Positions 1 to 7,688 of a stretch of DNA of 64,000 nucleotides are shown in pieces. The notes below the pieces were generated by a model. It was not told the DNA's origin and searched no databases. It saw nothing but the letters and a program-made list of their open reading frames with translations. Both the position numbers and the translations under genes were made by a program. Position 1 is the first letter of the stretch; each line of letters opens with the position of its first letter. Source of the stretch: Mariniphaga sp963747515 (GTDB lineage Bacteria; Bacteroidota; Bacteroidia; Bacteroidales; Prolixibacteraceae); NCBI GenBank assembly GCA_963747515.1, contig CAVVFN010000003.1, positions 62,001 to 126,000 on the forward strand, in the 5' to 3' direction.

Positions 1-597
1 AACTCTGATGTTCTTGGTTCAGCCAAAGGATGGGCCGGAGCTTTTAAATATAATGAAAAAGCGCGCAAGACACTTGAAAATTTCTACAGTAGGGAAAATA
101 CGCTTAGTCTCGGGGTTTGCAACGGATGTCAACTTATGGTTGAGCTTGGGTTAGTTTATCCTGAGCATGAGAGGCATCCAAAAATGCTGCATAATGATTC
201 GGGTAAGTTTGAATCCACGTTTTTAAATGTAAGTGTTCAGGATAATAATTCTGTGATGTTGGGGAACATGAGTGGAATGAGGTTGGGAATTTGGGTTGCT
301 CATGGGGAAGGCAAGTTTTCCCTGCCTTATGATGAAAATGCTTATCATATTCCCTTAAAATATAGCCGGGATGAATACCCAGCAAATCCGAATGGGTCAA
401 AATATGCAGCAGCGGCAATTTGTTCAGCCAATGGCCGGCACCTGGCCATGATGCCTCATCTGGAACGCTCTTTTGCTCCATGGCAATGGGGATTTTATCC
501 TGCTGAACGGAAGATGGAGGATATTGCTCCCTGGATTCAGGCATTTATAAACTCACGGAACTGGATGGCAAAAAGAAAAAATTATTCGTTTATTTAA
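1..597 (+). CDS. purL: Phosphoribosylformylglycinamidine synthase, C-terminal part
   Basis: This is the 3' end of a reading frame that is open from base 1, so the gene begins outside the window. It encodes about 198 residues of the glutaminase (class I GATase) domain of large-type PurL. PurL makes formylglycinamidine ribonucleotide from FGAR, ATP and glutamine in purine synthesis. The nucleophile motif GVCNGCQ lies at bases 115-135. Downstream, SGMRLGIWVAHGEGKF and the conserved ANPNGS, MMPHLERSF and WQWGFYP segments follow in family order, containing the His and Glu expected of the triad. The stop overlaps by 4 bases the stop of the convergent DJ-1 gene. Only the start is missing; nothing looks broken. 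Confidence 0.95.
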   Translation, partial: NSDVLGSAKGWAGAFKYNEKARKTLENFYSRENTLSLGVCNGCQLMVELGLVYPEHERHPKMLHNDSGKFESTFLNVSVQDNNSVMLGNMSGMRLGIWVAHGEGKFSLPYDENAYHIPLKYSRDEYPANPNGSKYAAAAICSANGRHLAMMPHLERSFAPWQWGFYPAERKMEDIAPWIQAFINSRNWMAKRKNYSFI

Positions 598-1160
598 GTA
601 TAGGAAGAAACGGGAAAAACCATTTTTTTAGCAAGTTCATCTGCCAGAGGTTTGCCTTTCAACATTTCAACAATACGCAAAGAAAATTGAATGGCCACAC
701 CAGCTCCTTTCCCGGTTATTATTTTATCGGTTAGTTCCACATTGTTACCTGTGACTTCAGCTCCTGAAAGCTGATCTTCATAGCCTGGATAGCAGGTAGC
801 TTTTTTATTTTTCAGTAACTTTAGATTTCCCAAAACAAGAGGAGCTGCACATATTGCTCCCAATGGTTTGCCTTCATTATAAAAACGAACTATTTCTCTG
901 CCCAGGTTTTTATGATTTTTAAGATTCTCGGCACCCGGCATTCCTCCCGGTAGTACAATCATTTTTACCTGCTCGTAATTAACTTCATCAAATAACTTGT
1001 CGCTGCTGATAATTATCCCATGCGAGCCGGTAACTTCCTTTTTTCCTGTTACCGATACTATTAGTGTTTCTATATCTGCCCTTCGCAAAACATCGATAAT
1101 ACTTACTGCTTCAATTTCTTCATAACCTTCTGCCATATGAACTGCAACAATTTCTTTCAT
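594..1160 (-). CDS. DJ-1/PfpI (YajL-type) family protein
   Basis: A 188-residue protein covering the whole length of the DJ-1/YajL/ThiJ family. The fold's nucleophile elbow is visible as GAICAAPLVLG with Cys104, matching Cys106 of human DJ-1 and E. coli YajL, and the acidic partner lies in EGYEEIEAV near residues 14-17. The LPGGMPGAENL segment is also characteristic. Family members are described as redox-sensitive chaperones or glyoxal/deglycase-like enzymes; which activity applies here cannot be read from sequence. It is cytoplasmic, with no signal peptide. It lies 78 bases downstream of a sigma factor gene on the same strand, but an intrinsic terminator separates the two, so they are probably separate transcripts. 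Confidence 0.9.
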   Translation of the reverse strand: MKEIVAVHMAEGYEEIEAVSIIDVLRRADIETLIVSVTGKKEVTGSHGIIISSDKLFDEVNYEQVKMIVLPGGMPGAENLKNHKNLGREIVRFYNEGKPLGAICAAPLVLGNLKLLKNKKATCYPGYEDQLSGAEVTGNNVELTDKIITGKGAGVAIQFSLRIVEMLKGKPLADELAKKMVFPVSSYT

Positions 1161-1187
1161 AACAGATATTTTTTGATGGAAAATAAA

Positions 1188-1217
1188 AAAAGATCTACGT
1201 ATGCACGAAGATCTTTT
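1188..1217 (-). terminator. Intrinsic terminator after the ECF sigma gene
   Basis: AAAAGATCT (1188-1196) and AGATCTTTT (1209-1217) form a perfect 9-bp stem. On the minus strand it is followed by a run of T, as expected for termination of the sigma gene ending at 1239. On the plus strand it could also stop purL read-through. Confidence 0.7.
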
Positions 1218-1238
1218 AAAAGACGAGATTATTCAAAA

Positions 1239-1748
1239 TTAATTGTTCGAAAATTCATTTAACGACTTTTCAAGTTTTTTTCTTGTGAAGAAAATTCGGC
1301 TTTTAACAGTACCTAAGGGTAAATCCAGTTCTTCGGCAATTTCTTTATATTTATATCCTTCAAGAAACATAGTAAATGGAATCCTGTATTCATCATCAAG
1401 TGAATTTATGCTTTTGTGAATTTCCTGAGTGCTGTAAAATGAATCCGGAGCAGGATAAACTTTATCTCTCGAAAACAAGAGATGAAAATCATTATTTGAA
1501 TCATCAAATGTATTCCTTGTTTTTACATTTCTACGATAATCATTTATAAAAGTATTTTTCATGATGGTGTAAATCCAAGCTTTAAAATTCGTGTTCTGTG
1601 TAAATTTGTCACGATAGGTCAATGCTTTAAGCATAGTTTCCTGTAAAAGGTCGTCAGCCCGTTCCGAATCGGAAGTTAAACTTAGTGCATAGTAATGCAA
1701 CTTGTCCTTTAAACTTAGAAGTGCGTTGTTAAATTGAATCTGAGTCAT
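1239..1748 (-). CDS. ECF-type RNA polymerase sigma factor (orphan)
   Basis: A sigma-70 family protein of about 169 residues using the ATG at 1748; a longer frame runs to 1799, but its extra N-terminus matches nothing in the family. Region 2 is visible as SDSERADDLLQETMLKAL followed by NFKAWIYTIMKNTFINDYRR. Region 4 is visible as DDEYRIPFTMFLEGYKYKEIAEELDLPLGTVKSRIFFTRKKLE, quoted here as the helix-turn-helix around EIAEEL and GTVKSR. No anti-sigma gene is adjacent, unlike the second sigma gene of this window at 10006. It is therefore an orphan ECF factor of a type common in Bacteroidota; its regulon cannot be inferred from the window. Confidence 0.92.
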   Translation of the reverse strand: MTQIQFNNALLSLKDKLHYYALSLTSDSERADDLLQETMLKALTYRDKFTQNTNFKAWIYTIMKNTFINDYRRNVKTRNTFDDSNNDFHLLFSRDKVYPAPDSFYSTQEIHKSINSLDDEYRIPFTMFLEGYKYKEIAEELDLPLGTVKSRIFFTRKKLEKSLNEFSNN

Positions 1749-2161
1749 GGCGCTTATTATTTTTAGTTTGTTATTAATTTCTGTTTTTTTCTGAAACAAA
1801 TATAGAATTGATGGTACATATAAAAAAGATTTTAATCTCTTTTTATAGTTGTTTTTATCTATCGATTATAAATTAATCCTATATTCATTCGCTATTATTC
1901 TATTTCTTATGTTTTACATTATAACTTTTCTAGTATGGTTAGCTTTATTTAAAATACTGTGCCGAAAATTTTTACATTCCTGTAACCTGCTGATATATAT
2001 ATTTAATAGCTCAATTTCAAATGAAGATTTTAACTATAATTATTTTATTTCTGTGGGAAGAATTACACACTTGTGTCCCCATATTCCACAATACTATCTA
2101 AAACAACCATCTGTTCCATGAGTAGGGATTCCTGTTATCTTTGCAATAAAAAATAGAAAAC
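1749..2161. other. AT-rich intergenic region
   Basis: A very AT-rich stretch between divergent genes. It holds the promoter of the TonB receptor near its right end. A 90-codon frame at 1849-2121 is hydrophobic, has no ribosome-binding signal and resembles nothing I know; I do not call it. I looked for a cobalamin riboswitch because the next gene is BtuB-like and saw none of its conserved boxes. Confidence 0.5.
2136..2143 (+). promoter_or_regulatory. Bacteroidota -7 box of the TonB receptor gene
   Basis: TATCTTTG matches the TAnnTTTG -7 consensus of the Bacteroidota primary sigma factor perfectly and lies 18 bases before the ATG at 2162. No clear -33 TTTG is seen about 20 bases upstream. The 5' leader would be only about 10-15 bases long. 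Confidence 0.6.
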
Positions 2162-4216
2162 ATGAAATTTCAATTTCAAAAGTTTAAGAATAATAATGCA
2201 TTGATTTTTCGAAAATGGGGCAGGAAAAATTATTCCCTTTTTTCAACTTTAAAAAAAGTAGTAAAAATTTCAGTTCTATCGGTTACTTATTTTTTAACAG
2301 CTCCTGTACCTGTTGTTTCAGTACCCCGTGATACTACAGAAATAAAAATGCAATACGATTTGGATGAAGTTGAAGTTACAGCTTCAAGGGTACCAGTGCT
2401 TTATTCCAAGGTTTCCAGGATACTTTCTGTAATAGGGGCAAAGGAAATAGAACAGATGCCGGCCGAAAGTGTGCAGGACCTGCTTGAATATATTGCAGGT
2501 GTTGATATCAGGCAAAGGGGGGCTGAAGGGGTTCAGGCGGATATAAATATCCGAGGCGGCACTTTTGATCAGATATTAATTCTCCTGAATGGCATTAACA
2601 TCACCGATCCCCAAACCGGGCACCATAATTTAAATCTTCCGGTAAGTTTATCTCAGATTGAACGCATTGAAGTTCTGGAAGGACCTGCTGCAAGAATATA
2701 TGGTCCGAATGCTTTTTCAGGAGCTATCAATATTGTTACACGGAAGCCAGAATATAAAACGCTTTCAGCACAATTAACCACTGGTAGTTTCGGTTATTTT
2801 AATACTGACTTCTCGGGAAGTTTTCGCACCGGAAAGCTAAATCATCTATTGGCTGCAAACCGAAAATTCTCCAAAGGGTATATAGATAACACAGATTTTG
2901 AGGCTTCAAATATTTTCTATTCCGGTAAATTATCATCCTGTGTTGGAAAATTATTTCTTCAGGGGGGCATAGCTGGAAAAGCTTTTGGTGCCAACAGTTT
3001 TTATACCCCTGTTTATCCAAACCAGTTTGAAGAAGTTGATACCTATTTCGGTTCAGTAAAATTTGAATCACGTACCATATTTAATTTAATACCTTCAGTT
3101 TATTGGCGGAGACACACCGATAAATTTATGCTGTTTCGAAATAATGCACCCGATTGGTATTCTAATCCTAATTTTCACCGAACCGATGTTTGGGGTGTGG
3201 ATATTAATTCCTGGTTTATATGGAAATGGGGTAAAACATCATTTGGAACCAGTTATCGTTCGGAAGCTATTGTGAGTAATGTGCTGGGTGAACCGATGGA
3301 AAATAGAATAGAATTCTCGGGTAAAGATATTTTTTATACACATTCACAAGAACGGAGAATTTTATCGCTCTTTACTGAACAGGTACTATCCCTCAATAAA
3401 TGGAGGATCACTACCGGAATAATGGCAAATCATATTTCAGACAATAAAAGCGGAGTGAATTTCTTTCCTGGTTTTGATCTGAGTTACCAGATGTTTCATT
3501 CATTTATGATGGTGGCATCCTGGAATACTTCTCTTCGAATGCCTACTTTTACTGACCTTTATTATTCTGGTCCTACGAATAGGGGTAATCCGGAATTAAA
3601 ACCAGAGAAATCGGCTGCTTTGGAAGGAGGAATAAAATTTAATGCAAAAATTCTTAAAGGGCATCTTGTGGTTTTCCAAAGAAAAGGAACCAACTTAATT
3701 GACTGGATAAAAGCTGAAGATGAAGAGATTTGGACATCAATGAATTATACTGAAATTACCAGTCGCGGAATGGAATTTAACCTTTTGTATTTTCCTTCGA
3801 TACATTTAATCAGGGATTTGCCAGGTCATGTTGAAGTAAGTTATCTGTATAACAAGCAAAAAAAAGAAAACAGTCCGCTTTTATCTTATTATGTGATGGA
3901 TAATCTCCGGCATAAAATGGTGGCTGGCTTTAGTCAATCAATTACGAAACAAATATTGCTGAATATCAGGACACTTTACCAAGACAGAGATGGTACCTTT
4001 ACTTTTTACGGAGGAGAAGATTTTGCGGAAGAAAGAGAATATAAACCGTTTTGGACAGTTGATATAAAAGCCACATGCCGGCTATACGATTTATTTTTTT
4101 TTATTTCAACAAATAATCTTTTTGATCATAAATATTTTGATGTGGGCAATGTTATTCAACCAGGTAGATGGATAAAGACAGGAGTTATTTACCGGTTTAA
4201 TCAACCGAAGGAATAG
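2162..4216 (+). CDS. TonB-dependent outer-membrane receptor (BtuB/CirA-like)
   Basis: A 684-residue TonB-dependent receptor. A basic N-terminus and hydrophobic segment at about residues 34-53 form the export signal. It is followed by a TonB-box-like stretch (DEVEVTASR, about 68-76) and a plug domain (about 80-190) with SVQDLLEYIAGVDIRQRG, INIRGG and the signature IERIEVLEGPAARIYGPNAFSGAINIVTRK, quoted here in parts. The rest is a 22-strand barrel ending in a terminal aromatic strand (GVIYRF). It lacks the N-terminal carboxypeptidase-like domain and a SusD partner, so a metal-chelate, vitamin or similar ligand is more likely than a glycan. The ligand is not determinable here. It is monocistronic between a sigma gene and a DUF5606 gene. 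Confidence 0.9.
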   Translation: MKFQFQKFKNNNALIFRKWGRKNYSLFSTLKKVVKISVLSVTYFLTAPVPVVSVPRDTTEIKMQYDLDEVEVTASRVPVLYSKVSRILSVIGAKEIEQMPAESVQDLLEYIAGVDIRQRGAEGVQADINIRGGTFDQILILLNGINITDPQTGHHNLNLPVSLSQIERIEVLEGPAARIYGPNAFSGAINIVTRKPEYKTLSAQLTTGSFGYFNTDFSGSFRTGKLNHLLAANRKFSKGYIDNTDFEASNIFYSGKLSSCVGKLFLQGGIAGKAFGANSFYTPVYPNQFEEVDTYFGSVKFESRTIFNLIPSVYWRRHTDKFMLFRNNAPDWYSNPNFHRTDVWGVDINSWFIWKWGKTSFGTSYRSEAIVSNVLGEPMENRIEFSGKDIFYTHSQERRILSLFTEQVLSLNKWRITTGIMANHISDNKSGVNFFPGFDLSYQMFHSFMMVASWNTSLRMPTFTDLYYSGPTNRGNPELKPEKSAALEGGIKFNAKILKGHLVVFQRKGTNLIDWIKAEDEEIWTSMNYTEITSRGMEFNLLYFPSIHLIRDLPGHVEVSYLYNKQKKENSPLLSYYVMDNLRHKMVAGFSQSITKQILLNIRTLYQDRDGTFTFYGGEDFAEEREYKPFWTVDIKATCRLYDLFFFISTNNLFDHKYFDVGNVIQPGRWIKTGVIYRFNQPKE

Positions 4217-4414
4217 TTATTCTCAAAATAACTTTGGGTGATATATGAAATTTTGCTGAACTTTGAAATCTCTTTCTTACCGGTTTTATAAATATTGTAT
4301 CTTCGCAAGTAAGAAACGGTCAGAGCGGTCTCAAAAATTATTATATTACTCTTTCGTTTGTCTTTTTTGAAATCATTTGGAGAATATAGTATTAATTTAA
4401 AAATAAAAATTATA

Positions 4415-4864
4415 ATGAAAGGAATATTAGCGATATCGGGAAATCAGGGTTTGTTTAAACATATAGCTGAATCAAAAAACAATATCATTGTTGAATCATT
4501 GGAAAATGGTAAGCGAATGCCAGTTTATTCCTCCACAAAAGTTTCTGCACTTGAAGATATAGCAATATATACCAACACAGCAGATGTGCCTCTTAAGGAA
4601 GTTTTTAAAGCAATTTCTGAAAAGGAAAATAGGGGTAAGGCCTTAAGCCATAAATCTTCCGGAAATGAGTTGAAAAATTACTTCAGTGAGATTCTTCCTG
4701 AATATGATAGGGAAAGGGTATATGTATCAGATATCAGGAAAGTACTGTTGTGGTATAATATTCTGCAGGAAAAAGACATGATTAATTTTTTAGAGGAAGA
4801 AGTGTCTGAAAAAAAAAACAGGAGGAAAAGAAACAGGAGGATAAAAATGAGGATAAAAATTTAA
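4415..4864 (+). CDS. DUF5606 domain protein
   Basis: The N-terminus MKGILAISGNQGLFKHIA and the following IVESLENGKRMPVY and SALEDIAIYT segments are typical of the Bacteroidota family DUF5606, of unknown function. I take the ATG at 4415, giving 149 residues, because the family starts with MKGILAI; the open frame begins at 4358. Residues 1-125 cover the domain. The C-terminus is a short highly basic tail rich in Lys and Arg, as often seen in this family, suggesting contact with nucleic acid or ribosome, which is inference. Its stop overlaps the stop of the convergent exonuclease gene by 4 bases. Confidence 0.82.
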   Translation: MKGILAISGNQGLFKHIAESKNNIIVESLENGKRMPVYSSTKVSALEDIAIYTNTADVPLKEVFKAISEKENRGKALSHKSSGNELKNYFSEILPEYDRERVYVSDIRKVLLWYNILQEKDMINFLEEEVSEKKNRRKRNRRIKMRIKI

Positions 4865-5400
4865 AATAGCTTCAGATTACTAGCTGTTCCTTCAAAGTTT
4901 CTTCTGTCATTTTCTCTGATTAACAAATCGAATAGCTTAGCTGTTGCCAAAGCATCTCCTGCTGCACGATGACGTCCGTTTATATTAATACCCATAGCGT
5001 TACATAAACGGTCAAGGGAATAAGATTGATGTCCGGGAAAGAGTTTTCTGGAAAGTTTTACGGTGCAGAGTGTTTGACGGTAATAATTATATCCCAGACG
5101 TTTAAATTCCTCTTTAGTGAACCTGTAATCAAATTGAACATTATGTGCTACAAAAATTCTTCCTGTTGTAAGTTCCACAACTTTTTTTGCTATTTCATAA
5201 AACTTTGGAGCATCTTGAACCATTTCATTTGATATTCCAGTAAGGCGGGTAATAAATCGGGGGATATCCATTTCAGGCTTGACCAGAGTGGAAAAAGAAC
5301 CTGTTATCTCATTCCCATTGTGCTGAAAAATGGCAATTTCCGTAATTTGACCAAAATTATAACGGATTCCTGTGGTTTCTATATCGATTATCGCAAACAA
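4861..5400 (-). CDS. DEDDh 3'-5' exonuclease (DnaQ/Pol III epsilon-like)
   Basis: A 179-residue exonuclease of the RNase T/DnaQ superfamily. All five catalytic residues are visible: Asp6 and Glu8 in FAIIDIETTG, Asp91 in HNVQFDYRF, and His144 and Asp149 in RHRAAGDA, making it the DEDDh type. Family members remove nucleotides from 3' ends as a polymerase proofreader or in RNA/DNA trimming. Many Bacteroidota relatives with the same N-terminus carry an extra C-terminal GIY-YIG nuclease domain and are more than twice this length; this copy consists of the exonuclease domain only. It has no adjacent polymerase gene, so its partner is unknown. Confidence 0.88.
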   Translation of the reverse strand: MFAIIDIETTGIRYNFGQITEIAIFQHNGNEITGSFSTLVKPEMDIPRFITRLTGISNEMVQDAPKFYEIAKKVVELTTGRIFVAHNVQFDYRFTKEEFKRLGYNYYRQTLCTVKLSRKLFPGHQSYSLDRLCNAMGININGRHRAAGDALATAKLFDLLIRENDRRNFEGTASNLKLF

Positions 5401-5543
5401 AATTTCAATTTTTTAATAATATTTTAAAGAAATGTATATTTTTGTTAAGAAAAATGATGTTAACTAAATTTAGTATGAAAAAACTCTTATAAAGTGGATG
5501 AATAAAAAATTAAAATAATTGCCGATAAAAATCTAAAAAATTA

Positions 5544-6862
5544 ATGATTATGAAAAAATTTACAATGATTTTTCTTTCCATCATTTTTGTGGGAAGTGTA
5601 TTTGCTCAGAATGCCGATAAAAAATGGGCCATTGGATTAGGCCCTGGAGCATATTACAATCTTGAAAAAGAGGATTTGGGATTCCTGGGGGAATTTTATT
5701 TTAGCAGGTATCTTAGTCCAACTTTTGATTTGATGTTAAAATCAGAAGCCGGACATGGCAAGTGGCGGTAGTCGATTTTGCCAATCCTTCGTTAAATTTA
5801 CGGTTTAAGTTTTTTAACGGACAGATGATGGCGGTAAACAGTGCTGTTCAGCCTTATCTGTATGGTGGGGTAGGATATATGTTAGATAATAATAAAGAAG
5901 GCGTCAATTTTAAAGGAGGAGTTGGAACCAAATTTCCTATAAGTCCGAGTACTTCTTTATATCTGGAAGCAGGATATATTCATGGAATAGAAGGTGAGAG
6001 ATATGTTGATGACGTTTTAGCAACTGTAAATGACAATTTTGTAAAATTATCGGGTATCATTGAGTTCTCATTAGGAGCAGCTAAAGATTCTGACGGTGAT
6101 GGCATTCCTGACAAAAAAGATAAATGTCCAAACACTCCTCCCGGAGTTGCCGTTGATGAAGATGGATGCCCCATTGACAGCGATGGTGATGGTGTACCGG
6201 ATTACCAGGATGAATGTCCGAATGAAGCAGGTGATCCTAAATTAAAAGGTTGCCCCGATAGGGATGGTGATGGTATTGCAGATAAAAACGATGATTGTCC
6301 CGATACCCCAGGATTGGCTAAATTTAAAGGTTGCCCCGATAGCGACGGTGATGGCGTTCCGGATAACAGGGACAAATGTCCTGATACACCAAGAGGTTGT
6401 CCGGTTGATGGTGATGGTTGTCCACTGGATTCCGACGGTGACGGTGTAATTGATTGTGAAGATAAATGCCCAAATGAAAAAGGACCCGCATCAAATCAAG
6501 GATGTCCTGATTGGGTGGAACTGGATATTTCAGATATTCATTTCGATTTTGATAAATCAGAATTAAAACCTGAAGAAAAAGCAAAACTTGATGAGCTGGT
6601 TAAAGACTTAAGCGGTAGCAAAGAATACGATATCGTTGTAGGCGGCCATGCCGATAGTATTGGTACTGACGAATACAATATGAAGCTTTCTGAAAGAAGA
6701 GCACAATCTGTGGTAAAATACTTATTGTCTAAAGGAATCAGTAATGCTTATGTAGGGGCCAATTATTATGGAGAAGAAAAACCTAAAGTACCCAATACTT
6801 CTATTCAAAACCGGAGATTGAACCGCAGAGTTGAATTTGAAGAATTACGGCTCAGAAAATAA
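5544..6862 (+). pseudogene. OmpA-family outer-membrane protein with TSP3 repeats, frameshifted
   Basis: Two consecutive frames together encode one OmpA-type protein. The first (5544-5771) has a signal peptide ending VFAQ and the first barrel strands. The second (from about 5762, different frame, only a GTG available) continues with the barrel (VVDFANPSLNLRFKF), then calcium-binding thrombospondin type 3 repeats of the DSDGDGIPDKKDKCPN kind, and a C-terminal OmpA peptidoglycan-binding domain with HFDFDKSELKPE and NRRLNRRVEFEE. One extra base near 5758 would join the frames smoothly as GHG-QVAVVDF. So this is either a single-base sequencing or assembly error in an intact gene, or a recent inactivation. 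Apart from that point the gene looks fully functional. A strong terminator follows. Confidence 0.85.
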
Positions 6863-6887
6863 ACTTAGTGTTTAACAGGATATAATT

Positions 6888-6919
6888 AAAAGTCTTGCCT
6901 TTTGGCAAGACTTTTTTTA
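6888..6919 (+). terminator. Intrinsic terminator of the OmpA gene
   Basis: A perfect 12-bp stem, AAAAGTCTTGCC and GGCAAGACTTTT, with a TTTT loop and a following T run, starts 25 bases after the OmpA stop. Confidence 0.9.
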
Positions 6920-7035
6920 TTATTTTGCAGTGCCTGGTAAATATACTGGTGGTGAAAGCCAACTATTGGGGTTTTTAGTTGCCAACCATTAGCCTATATC
7001 AACGGTATATATCGCGAGGTAAATTTGAACCCTGC

Positions 7036-7149
7036 CAGCAAGGTATACCAAAGGAAGGACCACGTCAAATAGCATCATGCTCAATGAACTGGAGAAGGAA
7101 CTTGAGGGGGCTTAAATTTGTATGCTATGCAGATGAAATGGTTATTTAA
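7036..7149 (+). pseudogene. Relic of group II intron reverse transcriptase/maturase
   Basis: Three short pieces in three successive frames recall group II intron RT domains in the correct order. QQGIPKEGP at 7036-7062 corresponds to the family's QGTPQGGP. IMLNELEKELE at 7074-7106 corresponds to NIMLNELDKELE. LKFVCYADEM at 7111-7140 corresponds to the catalytic FVRYADDM box, here with Asp to Glu. Two frameshifts separate the pieces and a stop follows, so this is dead. No intron RNA structure was recognised around it. Confidence 0.65.
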
Positions 7150-7560
7150 CCTGTCACAATCGTTGTTTCACAAGTGGAACCGCATTTTTAATGAACAGGG
7201 AGCCATGGGGCTTGAACCGCAGTATTCAAAAGTTGATCCTGAGAAACGAAAGATGGAACAGGAAATCAAACGGCTTCGGGAACTGGTAGGGGGAACTTAG
7301 TCTGGAGCTACAGTTTAGGGATGAGCTATTAAAAAAAACCGGTACTAAAAAGCGATGCCATGCAAGTTATCGAAGCTTTTTAGGGACAGGTATCTATTAT
7401 AAGGCGGTTGCAGTGGAGTAGTATCAATCCAAGCAACTTTTACTATACTGCAAAAAATGGGAAGCCAGAATGTAAACCTAGTATAGTAAATTTAAAAACA
7501 GATGGCAGGACTGCCACCAATCATGAAGTTGTGGAAGAGAGCAGGAAAACTACTTTATTT
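7150..7560 (+). pseudogene. Relic of an IS3-family insertion sequence (orfA and orfB pieces)
   Basis: SQSLFHKWNRIFNEQGAMGL and QEIKRLRELVG match the helix-turn-helix and leucine-zipper part of IS3-type OrfA. After a frameshift near 7295 the text continues LSLELQFRDELLKK, the usual next OrfA segment. A second piece at about 7408-7545 (SNFYYTAKNGKP, then TNHEVVEE) resembles the beginning of OrfB. The catalytic DDE core is absent. The relic abuts the group II intron RT relic directly, so the region is a nested or sequentially decayed pair of mobile elements. No terminal inverted repeats could be assigned. Confidence 0.65.
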
Positions 7561-7603
7561 TCCTTCTCCTCATTATTTCCCCCTGCCTAAAATTGGAAAG
7601 TGT

Positions 7604-7611
7604 TATCTTTG
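7604..7611 (+). promoter_or_regulatory. -7 box of the argS promoter
   Basis: TATCTTTG is a perfect TAnnTTTG -7 element, 77 bases before the argS ATG and just downstream of the IS3 relic. The -33 element is not obvious. Confidence 0.55.
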
Positions 7612-7688
7612 CCGGTCGAAGAATCAGATATCAGGTAAGCAATTTTAGGTTTAATTTAAATTGAGAAACTATTTTACTACAGGTAGAT

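Noticed and set aside
1849..2121. A 90-codon hydrophobic frame upstream of the TonB receptor
   Set aside because: Very AT-rich, no family resemblance, and the receptor's -7 box follows directly; probably chance.
1749..2161. Cobalamin riboswitch before the BtuB-like receptor
   Set aside because: None of the conserved B12-box or core elements could be seen.
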